From: CAYRHS01 sp964424125
GTDB lineage: Bacteria > Actinomycetota > Acidimicrobiia > IMCC26256 > JAOSJL01
Direction of reading: 5' to 3'
NCBI GenBank assembly: GCA_964424125.1
Contig: CAYRHS010000187.1
Coordinates: 1-5,532, forward strand
Length of the DNA: 5,532 nucleotides
Below the pieces are notes generated by a model that worked only from the letters and a program-made list of their open reading frames with translations, had not been told where the DNA came from and did no database searches. The translations under genes were made by a program, and so were the position numbers. Shown here piece by piece: positions 1 through 5,532 of this stretch. How positions within the stretch are numbered: the first letter of the stretch is position 1; each line of letters begins with the position of its first letter.

Positions 1-1
1 C

Positions 2-1129
2 GTGTTGCTCGTGGTGTTGGTCACCCAGCTGACCACCGCCACGCTGGTCGGTGTGCTCGTCGAGCGGTCCTTCGGCGCGCTCGGGGTGCTCGTCGGCATC
101 GCGATCCAGATCGTCGCCTTCTTCGTGCTCGGCGAGGTCGCGCCCAAGACCTACGCGGTGCAGCACACCGACCGGGCCGCGCTGCGCGTCTCGGGCTTGC
201 TCTGGGCGCTGACCCGGTTCCCGCCGCTGCGCTTGCTGTCGCGGGCCCTGATCGGGTGCGCCAACGTGCTGCTCCCGGGCAAGGGACTCCGGGAGGGACC
301 CTTCACGTCGGAGGAAGAGATCCTCACCATGGCCGACGTGGCCGCCGAGGAGCAGGTGATCGAGCGGGAGGAACGCCGGCTCATCCACTCGATCTTCGAG
401 TTCGGGGACACGCTCGTCCGGGAAGTCATGGTCCCGCGGACGGACATGGTGGCCGTCGAGCAGGACGACACGCTCGAGGAGGCGCTGCGGGTGGCGATCC
501 AGCACGGCTTCTCGCGACTCCCCGCGTACGACACGAGCCACGACAACATCGTCGGCCTCGTCTATCTGAAGGATCTCGTGGCGGCGCGAGCGCGAGGTAC
601 CGGAGGGACGGTCGGTTCGATCGTGCGCCGCGCGGTCTTCGTGCCCGAGCAGAAGCGCGTCGCGGAGCTACTCCGGGAGATGCAGACCGACCAATTCCAC
701 ATGGCGATCGTGCTCGACGAGTACGGCGGCACCGCGGGCATCGTGACCCTCGAGGACCTGCTGGAGGAGATCGTGGGTGAGATCGCCGACGAGTACGACG
801 TCGAGGCCCCACGTGTCGAACGACTGTCCGAAGGAACGCTGCGGGTCGCGGGGGCGACGCCCATCGACGAGGTCAACGAGGCGCTCGGCGTCGAGTTGCC
901 GAGCGACGAATGGGACACGGTCGGGGGGCTGGTGCTCACCCTGCTCGGGCACGTGCCCGTCGCCGGTGAGGTCGTGACGTTCGAGGGGTTGGAGTTCGCG
1001 GTGGAGCGCGTCCAACGGCGGCGGATCGTGTGCGTCCTGATCCGCTCCGGCGCGCCGTCGCCGGCTGGAGACGGGGTGGCGCCGGCTTCGAAGCGCCGCG
1101 CCGAGGTGGATCCCCACCCCGCGGAGTGA
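2..1129 (+). CDS. HlyC/CorC (CNNM) family membrane protein with CBS domains, 5' truncated
   Basis: This is the C-terminal 375 residues of a protein that begins before the window; the GTG at position 2 lies inside the DUF21 membrane domain and is unlikely to be the true start. Family members are usually about 430 residues, so some 50-60 appear to be missing. Visible in order: two hydrophobic segments (about 1-22 and 25-45) ending in the conserved DUF21 motif GEVAPK; an amphipathic linker with the EEEI and EERRLI pattern; CBS repeat 1 from VMVPRTD (about 142-200); CBS repeat 2 (about 206-262) with the hallmark DEYGGTAGIVTLEDL starting at residue 239; and a CorC_HlyC domain (about 277-350). Proteins of this family are linked to Mg2+ or Co2+ transport, and CBS pairs bind adenine nucleotides; the older name 'hemolysin' is not a reliable function. 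It sits directly upstream of era with a 4-base overlap, a pairing common in bacteria. Family assignment is firm; the transported ion is inferred only. Confidence 0.93.
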   Translation: MLLVVLVTQLTTATLVGVLVERSFGALGVLVGIAIQIVAFFVLGEVAPKTYAVQHTDRAALRVSGLLWALTRFPPLRLLSRALIGCANVLLPGKGLREGPFTSEEEILTMADVAAEEQVIEREERRLIHSIFEFGDTLVREVMVPRTDMVAVEQDDTLEEALRVAIQHGFSRLPAYDTSHDNIVGLVYLKDLVAARARGTGGTVGSIVRRAVFVPEQKRVAELLREMQTDQFHMAIVLDEYGGTAGIVTLEDLLEEIVGEIADEYDVEAPRVERLSEGTLRVAGATPIDEVNEALGVELPSDEWDTVGGLVLTLLGHVPVAGEVVTFEGLEFAVERVQRRRIVCVLIRSGAPSPAGDGVAPASKRRAEVDPHPAE

Positions 1130-2034
1130 ACGCTCCCGCCGCGGTCCCGACGTTCCGCTCGGGATTCGTGAGCATCGTGGGCCGCCCGAACGTCGGGAAG
1201 TCGACGTTGTGCAACCGGCTCGTCGGCACAAAGGTGGCCATCACGTCGTCGAAGCCCCAGACGACCCGCCACCGGATCCTCGGGGTCCGGACGACGGACA
1301 CGAGCCAGCTCGTGCTCGTCGACACGCCGGGGTTGCACCGGCCCCGGACCCTGCTCGGGGAGCGCTGCAACCGGCAGTCGCTCGCGGCGCTCGCCGAGGT
1401 CGACGCCGCCTGTCTCGTCGTCGAGGCCGACGCGCGGGTCGGACCCGGCGATCGGTTCGTCGCGAGCGCGATCGCCGAGGCCGGCTCGCCGGTCGTGGTC
1501 GTGGTCAACAAGACCGACCGGGCCGGTGCCGAGCAGATCGCGGAACAGCTGGCGACGGTCGCTGGGCTGGTGCCCGATGCGGCGGCGTTCGTCCCGGCCT
1601 CCGCTCGGACCGGGGACGGTGTCTCGACGCTGGCCCGCGAGCTCGAGCGGCTCCTCCCGGAGGGGCCGCACTACTTCCCCGAGGGCACGGTCACCGATCA
1701 ACCCGAAGCGGTCCTCCTCGCCGAGCTGCTGAGGGAGCAGCTGCTCGTCGGGACGCGCGACGAGCTTCCACACTCGATCACGGTCGTCGTGGACGAGATC
1801 GACGAGCGGGGCGACCTCCTGGTCGTGCGGGCGATCGTGTACGTCGAGCGCCCCTCGCAACGCGGCATCGTGATCGGCCGTGGCGGGGAAGGACTCCGGC
1901 GGGCCGGGTCGGCGGCGCGCCGTCAGATGGAGGCGCTGCTCGGCATGCAGGTGCACCTGGAGACCGTCGTCCGCGTGGAGCCGGACTGGCAGCGCCGCGC
2001 GCACGCGCTCGATCGGCTGGGCTTCACGCACTGA
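1126..2034 (+). CDS. era: GTPase Era (ribosome assembly GTPase)
   Basis: Era is an essential GTPase that binds the 3' end of 16S rRNA and helps mature the 30S subunit. From the GTG at 1126 the protein is 302 residues, the usual Era length. All GTPase motifs are visible: G1 GRPNVGKS (residues 19-26), the Era-specific switch I segment KPQTTRHRI (43-51) with the G2 threonine, G3 DTPGLH (66-71), G4 NKTD (128-131) and G5 SA (159-160). The C-terminal KH RNA-binding domain follows, with its GxxG loop GRGG at 251-254 and a terminal segment (DW...LGF) typical of Era. An in-frame ATG at 1030 would add 32 residues of low-complexity sequence wholly inside the upstream gene. GTG 1126 is preferred because it overlaps the upstream stop as GTGA, which suggests translational coupling. 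A purine-rich GAGGTGGA lies at 1103-1110, rather far from the start. No key residue is missing. Era is followed by respiratory genes, not by recO as in many bacteria. Confidence 0.96.
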   Translation: MNAPAAVPTFRSGFVSIVGRPNVGKSTLCNRLVGTKVAITSSKPQTTRHRILGVRTTDTSQLVLVDTPGLHRPRTLLGERCNRQSLAALAEVDAACLVVEADARVGPGDRFVASAIAEAGSPVVVVVNKTDRAGAEQIAEQLATVAGLVPDAAAFVPASARTGDGVSTLARELERLLPEGPHYFPEGTVTDQPEAVLLAELLREQLLVGTRDELPHSITVVVDEIDERGDLLVVRAIVYVERPSQRGIVIGRGGEGLRRAGSAARRQMEALLGMQVHLETVVRVEPDWQRRAHALDRLGFTH

Positions 2035-2089
2035 CCTCGGGTCGAAGGCCCCGGACCCGCATGATCCCGCCGTTTTCTCCGGACCCGGT

Positions 2090-2120
2090 TTGCCCCTCCG
2101 CTCGACGGTCCCGATAGAGT
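2090..2120 (+). promoter_or_regulatory. Candidate promoter of the cytochrome oxidase operon, possibly near-leaderless
   Basis: The 95-base gap between era and ctaC holds a TTGCCC (2090-2095) and a TAGAGT (2115-2120) separated by 19 bases. TAGAGT fits the actinobacterial TANNNT form of the -10 element. Transcription would begin about 7 bases downstream, within a few bases of the ctaC ATG at 2130. No Shine-Dalgarno sequence is evident at the normal distance before that ATG, which agrees with a near-leaderless message. The -35 match is weak and the spacer slightly long, so this is a suggestion and no more. It would separate the oxidase genes from the corC-era unit. Confidence 0.35.
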
Positions 2121-2129
2121 CGCCCGACG

Positions 2130-3305
2130 ATGGGAGGACGGACGGGGCGACGAGGCGGGCGGGCGGTCGCGCTCGCGGCAATCACCGGTGCATTCCTCAC
2201 CGCGTGCAGCAACAACAACGGCCAGAACTCGCTCGATCCGGCGGGCGAGAGCTCGCGCACCATCCTCAACCTCTTCACCCCGGTCTTCTGGATCGCGGTC
2301 GCGATCGGCGTCGGCGTCGTCGCGGCCATCCTGTTCGCCGTCTTCCGGTACCGCGAGCGCACCGGCGACGAACAGCCGCGCCAGGTGCACGGGAGCACAC
2401 CGCTCGAGATCGGGTGGACGATCGCCCCCGCGGTGATCCTCGCCGTGATCGCGGTTCCGACCCTCATCACGATCTTCAATCTCTCCGAGCGTCCGTCGGG
2501 TCCCGACGTCCTCCAGGTCACCGTCACCGGCAAGCAGTGGTGGTGGCAGTTCGAGTACCCGGAGCAGGACCAGCTCTCGGGTCCGGCGGTGGCCACCGCC
2601 AACGAGCTCCATCTCCCCGTCGACACCGACGTCGAGCTGCATCTCCAGGCGTGCGACGCGGGACCCGCCGAGGGCACGTGCAACGTGATCCACTCGTTCT
2701 GGGTCCCCGAGCTCGCGGGCAAGACCGACGTCATCCCGGGACGCAACAACTTCGTCAAGATCAACGCCGAGCGAACCGGCACCTTCCTCGGCCAGTGCGC
2801 CGAGTACTGCGGGCTGTCGCACGCCAACATGCGGATCCGGGTGATCGTCCAGACGCGCGAGGAGTTCGACGCCTGGCTCGCCCAGCAGCAACAACCCGGC
2901 CCCGAGCTCAACACCACCGAGGTCGATGCCCAGGGCAACGAGACCCAGGTCCCGATCGGGCCCCCGGACGCCGCGCCGACGCTGATCCAGACGACGTTCG
3001 GTTGCACGAACTGCCACTCGATCGGCGATTCGAGCGCGTCGAGCTTCGGGCCCAACCTCGCCCACCTGGCCTCGCGGGACTACTTCGCGGGCGCCACGTA
3101 CGAGCTGACCCGTGAGAACCTCGTCGACTGGGTGATGGACGCGCCGGGGATGGTGCCCATGGACTCGGAGCTCGGATGCCCGTCACCGGACCTGACGTGC
3201 GTCGGGATGCCTTCGTTCACGAAGGGCCTGCCGGGGGGCACGGCACCCATGACCCGCCAGCAGGCCGAGACGATCGCCGACTTCCTGCTCGAGGAGAGGA
3301 AGTGA
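2130..3305 (+). CDS. ctaC: Cytochrome c oxidase subunit II with fused C-terminal cytochrome c (caa3 type)
   Basis: This subunit receives electrons and passes them through the binuclear CuA centre to subunit I. The 391-residue product starts with a lipoprotein signal peptide: arginines, a hydrophobic stretch, and lipobox LTAC with the lipidated Cys at 26. Two membrane helices follow (about 48-72 and 95-117) with the conserved HGSTPLEIGWTIAP, whose Glu93 corresponds to the K-channel entry Glu. The aromatic QWWWQFEY (136-143) leads into the cupredoxin domain. All CuA ligands are present: His188, Cys223, Glu225, Cys227, His231 and Met234; the 35-residue spacing from His188 to Cys223 matches the bovine enzyme. 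A cytochrome c domain ends the protein, with heme motif CTNCH (292-296) and Met360 in GMPSF as likely axial ligand. Two extra Cys pairs (175/184 and 350/357) are unusual. ATG 2130 is the first possible start because an in-frame TAG lies at 2115. ctaD follows 30 bases downstream in the same frame. Confidence 0.96.
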   Translation: MGGRTGRRGGRAVALAAITGAFLTACSNNNGQNSLDPAGESSRTILNLFTPVFWIAVAIGVGVVAAILFAVFRYRERTGDEQPRQVHGSTPLEIGWTIAPAVILAVIAVPTLITIFNLSERPSGPDVLQVTVTGKQWWWQFEYPEQDQLSGPAVATANELHLPVDTDVELHLQACDAGPAEGTCNVIHSFWVPELAGKTDVIPGRNNFVKINAERTGTFLGQCAEYCGLSHANMRIRVIVQTREEFDAWLAQQQQPGPELNTTEVDAQGNETQVPIGPPDAAPTLIQTTFGCTNCHSIGDSSASSFGPNLAHLASRDYFAGATYELTRENLVDWVMDAPGMVPMDSELGCPSPDLTCVGMPSFTKGLPGGTAPMTRQQAETIADFLLEERK

Positions 3306-3317
3306 CCGCCGTGGACC

Positions 3318-3327
3318 GAGAGGGGGA
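3318..3327 (+). promoter_or_regulatory. Ribosome binding site of ctaD
   Basis: The purine run GAGAGGGGGA ends 8 bases before the ATG at 3336. It is the clearest Shine-Dalgarno sequence in the window and fixes the ctaD start. The reading frame upstream is closed by the ctaC stop at 3303-3305, with no other in-frame ATG or GTG between. Confidence 0.7.
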
Positions 3328-3335
3328 GTGAGCCG

Positions 3336-5495
3336 ATGACCACCGTCGCCGAGCCGCCGCAGCCGGTCGAGGCGCCGCCCGCTCCGAGCGCGTCGACGCT
3401 CGAGCGGATGCTGCAGCGCCCGACGGCCACCAGGGGCTTCTGGAGCTGGTGGACGACCGTCGACCACAAGAAGATCGGGCTCCTCTACGGCGTCCTCGCG
3501 ATCCTTTTCTTCGTCGTCGGGGGCATCGAGGCGCTGCTGATTCGGGTCCAGCTGTTCCAGCCGAACGGCAGCGTGCTGACCTCCGGCCAGTACAACCAAC
3601 TGTTCACCATGCACGGCACGACGATGGTGTTCCTGGTCGGCATGCCGATCGCGATCGCGTTCGGGAACTACTTCATCCCGCTCATGATCGGCGCCCGNNN
3701 NNNNNNNCTCTTGTTCAACGCTCAGGGCGGCCAAATATCGCCCGAAACCTACACGATGCTATTCACCATGCACGCTACGGTGATGATCTTTCTGGTGATC
3801 ATCCCAATGCTAGCCGGGGCGTTCGGGAACTACTTCATCCCGCTCATGATCGGCGCCCGCGACGTCGCCTTCCCACGGCTGAACATGTTCGGCTTCTGGG
3901 TGTTCATCCTGGGCGGGGCCTTCATCTACTCGAGCTTCTTCCTCGGTGGCGCGCCCGACGGCGGCTGGTTCGGATACACGCCGCTCACGAGCGCGCCCAT
4001 CAGCGCCGGCTTCCTACCCGGTCGCGGTCCCGACTTCTGGACCGTCGGGCTCGTGTTGCTCGGCATCGGGACGACCACGTCAGCGGTCAACTTCATCGTC
4101 ACCATCCTCAACATGCGCGCGCCCGGGATGACGCTCATGCGCATGCCGGTCTTCGTGTGGATGATGCTCGTGACCGCGTTCCTCGCCGTCTTCGCGATGC
4201 CGGTCGTGACTGCGGCGCTGATCCAGGTCTTCATGGACCGCAACTTCGCTTCGAACTTCTTCGTCACGACCAACGGCGGCGACCCGCTCCTGTATCAGCA
4301 CCTCTTCTGGCTCTTCGGTCACCCCGAGGTGTACATCCTGATCCTGCCGGGAATGGGGATCATCTCCGAGGTGCTGCCCGTCTTCTCGCGCAAGCCGCTC
4401 TTCGGCTACGCGGTCGTCGTCTTCTCCGGGATCGCGATCGGGTTCATGGGCTGGGGCGTGTGGGCCCACCACATGTTCGCGACGGGTATCGGCCCCGTGG
4501 CGCTCTCGGCGTTCGCGCTCTCGACGATGTTCATCGCCGTGCCGACCGGCGTGAAGATCTTCAACTGGCTGGGGACCATGATCGGTGGGGCGCTGCGCCT
4601 GAGGGTGGCCATGCTGTTCGCGATCGGCTTCATCGCGCAGTTCACCATCGGAGGCCTCTCCGGTGTCATGCACTCGATCGTCCCGGCCGACACGCAGCAG
4701 ACCGACACGTACTTCGTGGTCGCCCACTTCCACTACGTGCTCTTCGGCGGGCTGATCTTCGCGGTGTTCGCCGGCATCTACTACTGGTTCCCGAAGATCT
4801 TCGGCCGGATGATGAACGAGACGCTGGGCAAGTGGAACTTCTGGCTCCTCGTCATCGGCTTCAATCTGACCTTCTTCCCGATGCACATTCTCGGGCTCCA
4901 GGGCCTGCCCCGCCGCACCTACCAGTACGCCGACGGCCTCGGGTGGCAGACGATGAACCAGCTCGCGACGATCGGCGGCTTCATCACCGCGATCTCGGTC
5001 GCGACCTTCGCCGTCAACGCGATCTGGAGCTGGCGCCGGGGGCAGATCGCGGGGCCCGACCCCTGGGACGGGCGCACGCTCGAGTGGTCGATCTCCTCGC
5101 CGCCGCCCGAGTACAACTTCCTCGAGGTCCCGCAGGTGCACTCACGTGACGACTTCTGGCACCAGAAGTACACCGAGGACGACGAGGGCCGGATGATCCC
5201 GCTGCCCCGAGGAGCATCCGACGACGAGGAACCGCCGAGCGCAGGCGCGGTCGCGACCGAGCGCGCCGCCGACGTCGAGGAGGCCGGAGAGGCCGAGGAA
5301 GTCTCGGAGCCGAGCGGCGAGGAACACCACGGCGTCCACATGCCGTCGCCGTCGTACTTCCCGCTCGTCGTGGCGTTGGGGCTGCCACTCGTCGGCTACG
5401 GCCTCGTGTTCCGGTATTGGTGGCTCTCCATCATCGGCCTCGTCGTCCTCGTGTCCGGCGTGGTGGCGTGGGCGATCGAGCCGGGGGCGGAGTAG
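3336..5495 (+). CDS. ctaD: Cytochrome c oxidase subunit I, A1-type, with C-terminal membrane extension; interrupted by an assembly gap and duplicated segment
   Basis: Subunit I is the catalytic, proton-pumping core of the terminal oxidase, where O2 is reduced at heme a3/CuB. In numbering of the sequence as given: heme a ligand His93 (TMHGT); D-channel Asp176 in DVAFPRLN; GHPEVY with CuB ligand His329, Glu331 and the cross-linked Tyr333; CuB ligands His378 and His379 (AHHMFATG); K-channel Lys407 (PTGVKIF); and His464 and His466 (AHFHY) for hemes a3 and a. The spacing 378 to 464 equals the bovine 290 to 376. The GHPEVY Glu marks type A1. The open frame is 719 codons, but 54 of them (3698-3859) are a second, divergent copy of the helix II region behind a 10-N gap, including a second TMH at residue 146. 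Without it the protein is 665 residues, and subtracting 54 gives the true numbering after the gap. Beyond the core (from about 602) comes an acidic linker, then HMPSPSYFP (from 668) and two hydrophobic helices (about 674-717). Strong RBS; next gene 2 bases downstream. Confidence 0.94.
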   Translation: MTTVAEPPQPVEAPPAPSASTLERMLQRPTATRGFWSWWTTVDHKKIGLLYGVLAILFFVVGGIEALLIRVQLFQPNGSVLTSGQYNQLFTMHGTTMVFLVGMPIAIAFGNYFIPLMIGAXXXXLLFNAQGGQISPETYTMLFTMHATVMIFLVIIPMLAGAFGNYFIPLMIGARDVAFPRLNMFGFWVFILGGAFIYSSFFLGGAPDGGWFGYTPLTSAPISAGFLPGRGPDFWTVGLVLLGIGTTTSAVNFIVTILNMRAPGMTLMRMPVFVWMMLVTAFLAVFAMPVVTAALIQVFMDRNFASNFFVTTNGGDPLLYQHLFWLFGHPEVYILILPGMGIISEVLPVFSRKPLFGYAVVVFSGIAIGFMGWGVWAHHMFATGIGPVALSAFALSTMFIAVPTGVKIFNWLGTMIGGALRLRVAMLFAIGFIAQFTIGGLSGVMHSIVPADTQQTDTYFVVAHFHYVLFGGLIFAVFAGIYYWFPKIFGRMMNETLGKWNFWLLVIGFNLTFFPMHILGLQGLPRRTYQYADGLGWQTMNQLATIGGFITAISVATFAVNAIWSWRRGQIAGPDPWDGRTLEWSISSPPPEYNFLEVPQVHSRDDFWHQKYTEDDEGRMIPLPRGASDDEEPPSAGAVATERAADVEEAGEAEEVSEPSGEEHHGVHMPSPSYFPLVVALGLPLVGYGLVFRYWWLSIIGLVVLVSGVVAWAIEPGAE
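3657..3697 (+). repeat. Exact 41-bp direct repeat, copy 1 (upstream of gap)
   Basis: This 41-base stretch, coding for the AFGNYFIPLMIGA region of subunit I helix II, is identical to 3819-3859. It ends exactly where the Ns begin. The offset between copies is 162 bases, or 54 codons, so both copies are read in the same frame. The bases just outside the repeat differ on the left side (C at 3656, G at 3818). The shared block probably marks where two contigs meet. Confidence 0.95.
3698..3707. other. Assembly gap of 10 Ns inside ctaD
   Basis: Ten undetermined bases interrupt ctaD after codon 120. The length is probably a placeholder set by the scaffolder, so the true distance is unknown and may be negative (overlapping contigs). 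The frame on both sides agrees only because the placeholder plus the duplicated part happen to total 162 bases. Confidence 0.99.
3819..3859 (+). repeat. Exact 41-bp direct repeat, copy 2 (downstream of gap)
   Basis: Second copy of the 3657-3697 block. It is followed by the natural continuation of subunit I (RDVAFPRLN) and preceded by 111 bases (3708-3818) coding for a divergent version of the helix II region already encoded upstream of the gap. Confidence 0.95.
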
Positions 5496-5497
5496 CC

Positions 5498-5532
5498 ATG
5501 GCACTCGACCGCGCCGCCCTCGAGCGGGCCCA
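5498..5532 (+). CDS. Start of next gene in the oxidase operon, 3' truncated (subunit unknown)
   Basis: An ATG lies 2 bases after the ctaD stop, with a purine-rich GGGGGCGGAG (5483-5492) at ribosome-binding distance. Only eleven full codons are visible (MALDRAALERA). The tight spacing indicates co-transcription with ctaD. By context it is most likely oxidase subunit III (ctaE) or a small subunit, but the visible residues carry no family signature, so the identity is a guess from position. Confidence 0.6.
   Translation, partial: MALDRAALERA

Noticed and set aside
1030..1125. Upstream ATG start for Era, adding 32 residues
   Set aside because: The extra residues are low-complexity Arg/Gly/Pro sequence overlapping corC, and the GTG at 1126 gives the usual Era N-terminus and a GTGA overlap.
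2038..2059. Possible terminator hairpin after era (CGGGTC / GACCCG)
   Set aside because: The stem is only 6 bp with a 10-base loop and no T-run directly follows, so an intrinsic terminator is not supported.
562..2181. Long minus-strand open frame (539 codons) opposite corC and era
   Set aside because: Its translation is Arg/Pro/Asp-rich with no recognisable motif, and it runs antisense to two genes with full family signatures. Long antisense frames are expected in high-GC coding DNA.
3336..3860. Biological tandem duplication giving a novel subunit I with an extra helix
   Set aside because: The gap, the exact 41-bp block ending at the first N, the shift in base composition and the clean result of removing 162 bases all point to assembly instead.
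4080..5141. Minus-strand open frame (353 codons) opposite ctaD
   Set aside because: The translation is dominated by Arg, Glu, His and Asp with no domain pattern; it is a shadow of the ctaD codon bias.
3449..5149. Second plus-strand open frame (566 codons) inside ctaD
   Set aside because: It is an Arg/His-rich out-of-frame reading of ctaD, which holds all the oxidase motifs in its own frame.
1..5532. Undescribed system, mobile element, CRISPR array or RNA gene
   Set aside because: The window is almost fully filled by recognisable housekeeping and respiratory genes; no inverted-repeat ends, transposase motifs, spaced repeats or tRNA/rRNA signatures were seen.

Overview
The window is a high-GC segment (roughly two-thirds G+C by eye) with strong G/C preference at third codon positions, GTG as well as ATG starts, a lipoprotein-type cytochrome oxidase subunit II and a possible near-leaderless promoter. 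This suggests a high-GC actinobacterial-type organism. The caa3-type subunit II and the extended subunit I are unlike the bcc-aa3 arrangement of Mycobacterium and Corynebacterium, so a less-studied lineage is more likely; a closer placement cannot be made from sequence reading alone. A 10-N gap shows that this is a scaffolded, probably metagenomic, assembly.

Layout, all on the + strand: (1) 2-1129, the 3' part of a HlyC/CorC (CNNM-type) membrane protein with DUF21, two CBS repeats and a CorC_HlyC domain. (2) 1126-2034, the GTPase Era, overlapping the first gene by 4 bases (GTGA). This pair matches the widespread PhoH-YbeY-CorC-Era neighbourhood. (3) 2035-2129, a short intergenic gap with a candidate promoter. 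(4) 2130-3305, cytochrome c oxidase subunit II (ctaC) with a lipobox, two membrane helices, a complete CuA site and a fused C-terminal cytochrome c. (5) 3336-5495, cytochrome c oxidase subunit I (ctaD), with every heme and copper ligand of an A1-type heme-copper oxidase and a C-terminal extension carrying an acidic linker and two extra membrane helices. (6) 5498-5532, the first codons of a further gene, probably another oxidase subunit.

The ctaC-ctaD block encodes the core of a caa3-type terminal oxidase. Electrons would pass from the fused cytochrome c domain to CuA in subunit II, then to heme a and the heme a3/CuB centre in subunit I, where O2 is reduced with proton pumping.

The most important oddity is inside ctaD. 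The stretch from 3698 to 3859 (10 Ns plus 152 bases) repeats the helix II region, is flanked by an exact 41-bp direct repeat, and contains 111 bases of lower GC and different codon use. Removing exactly 162 bases restores an ordinary subunit I. I read it as an assembly or scaffolding chimera, not a biological duplication. I found no mobile element, CRISPR array, RNA gene or new defence or biosynthetic system.
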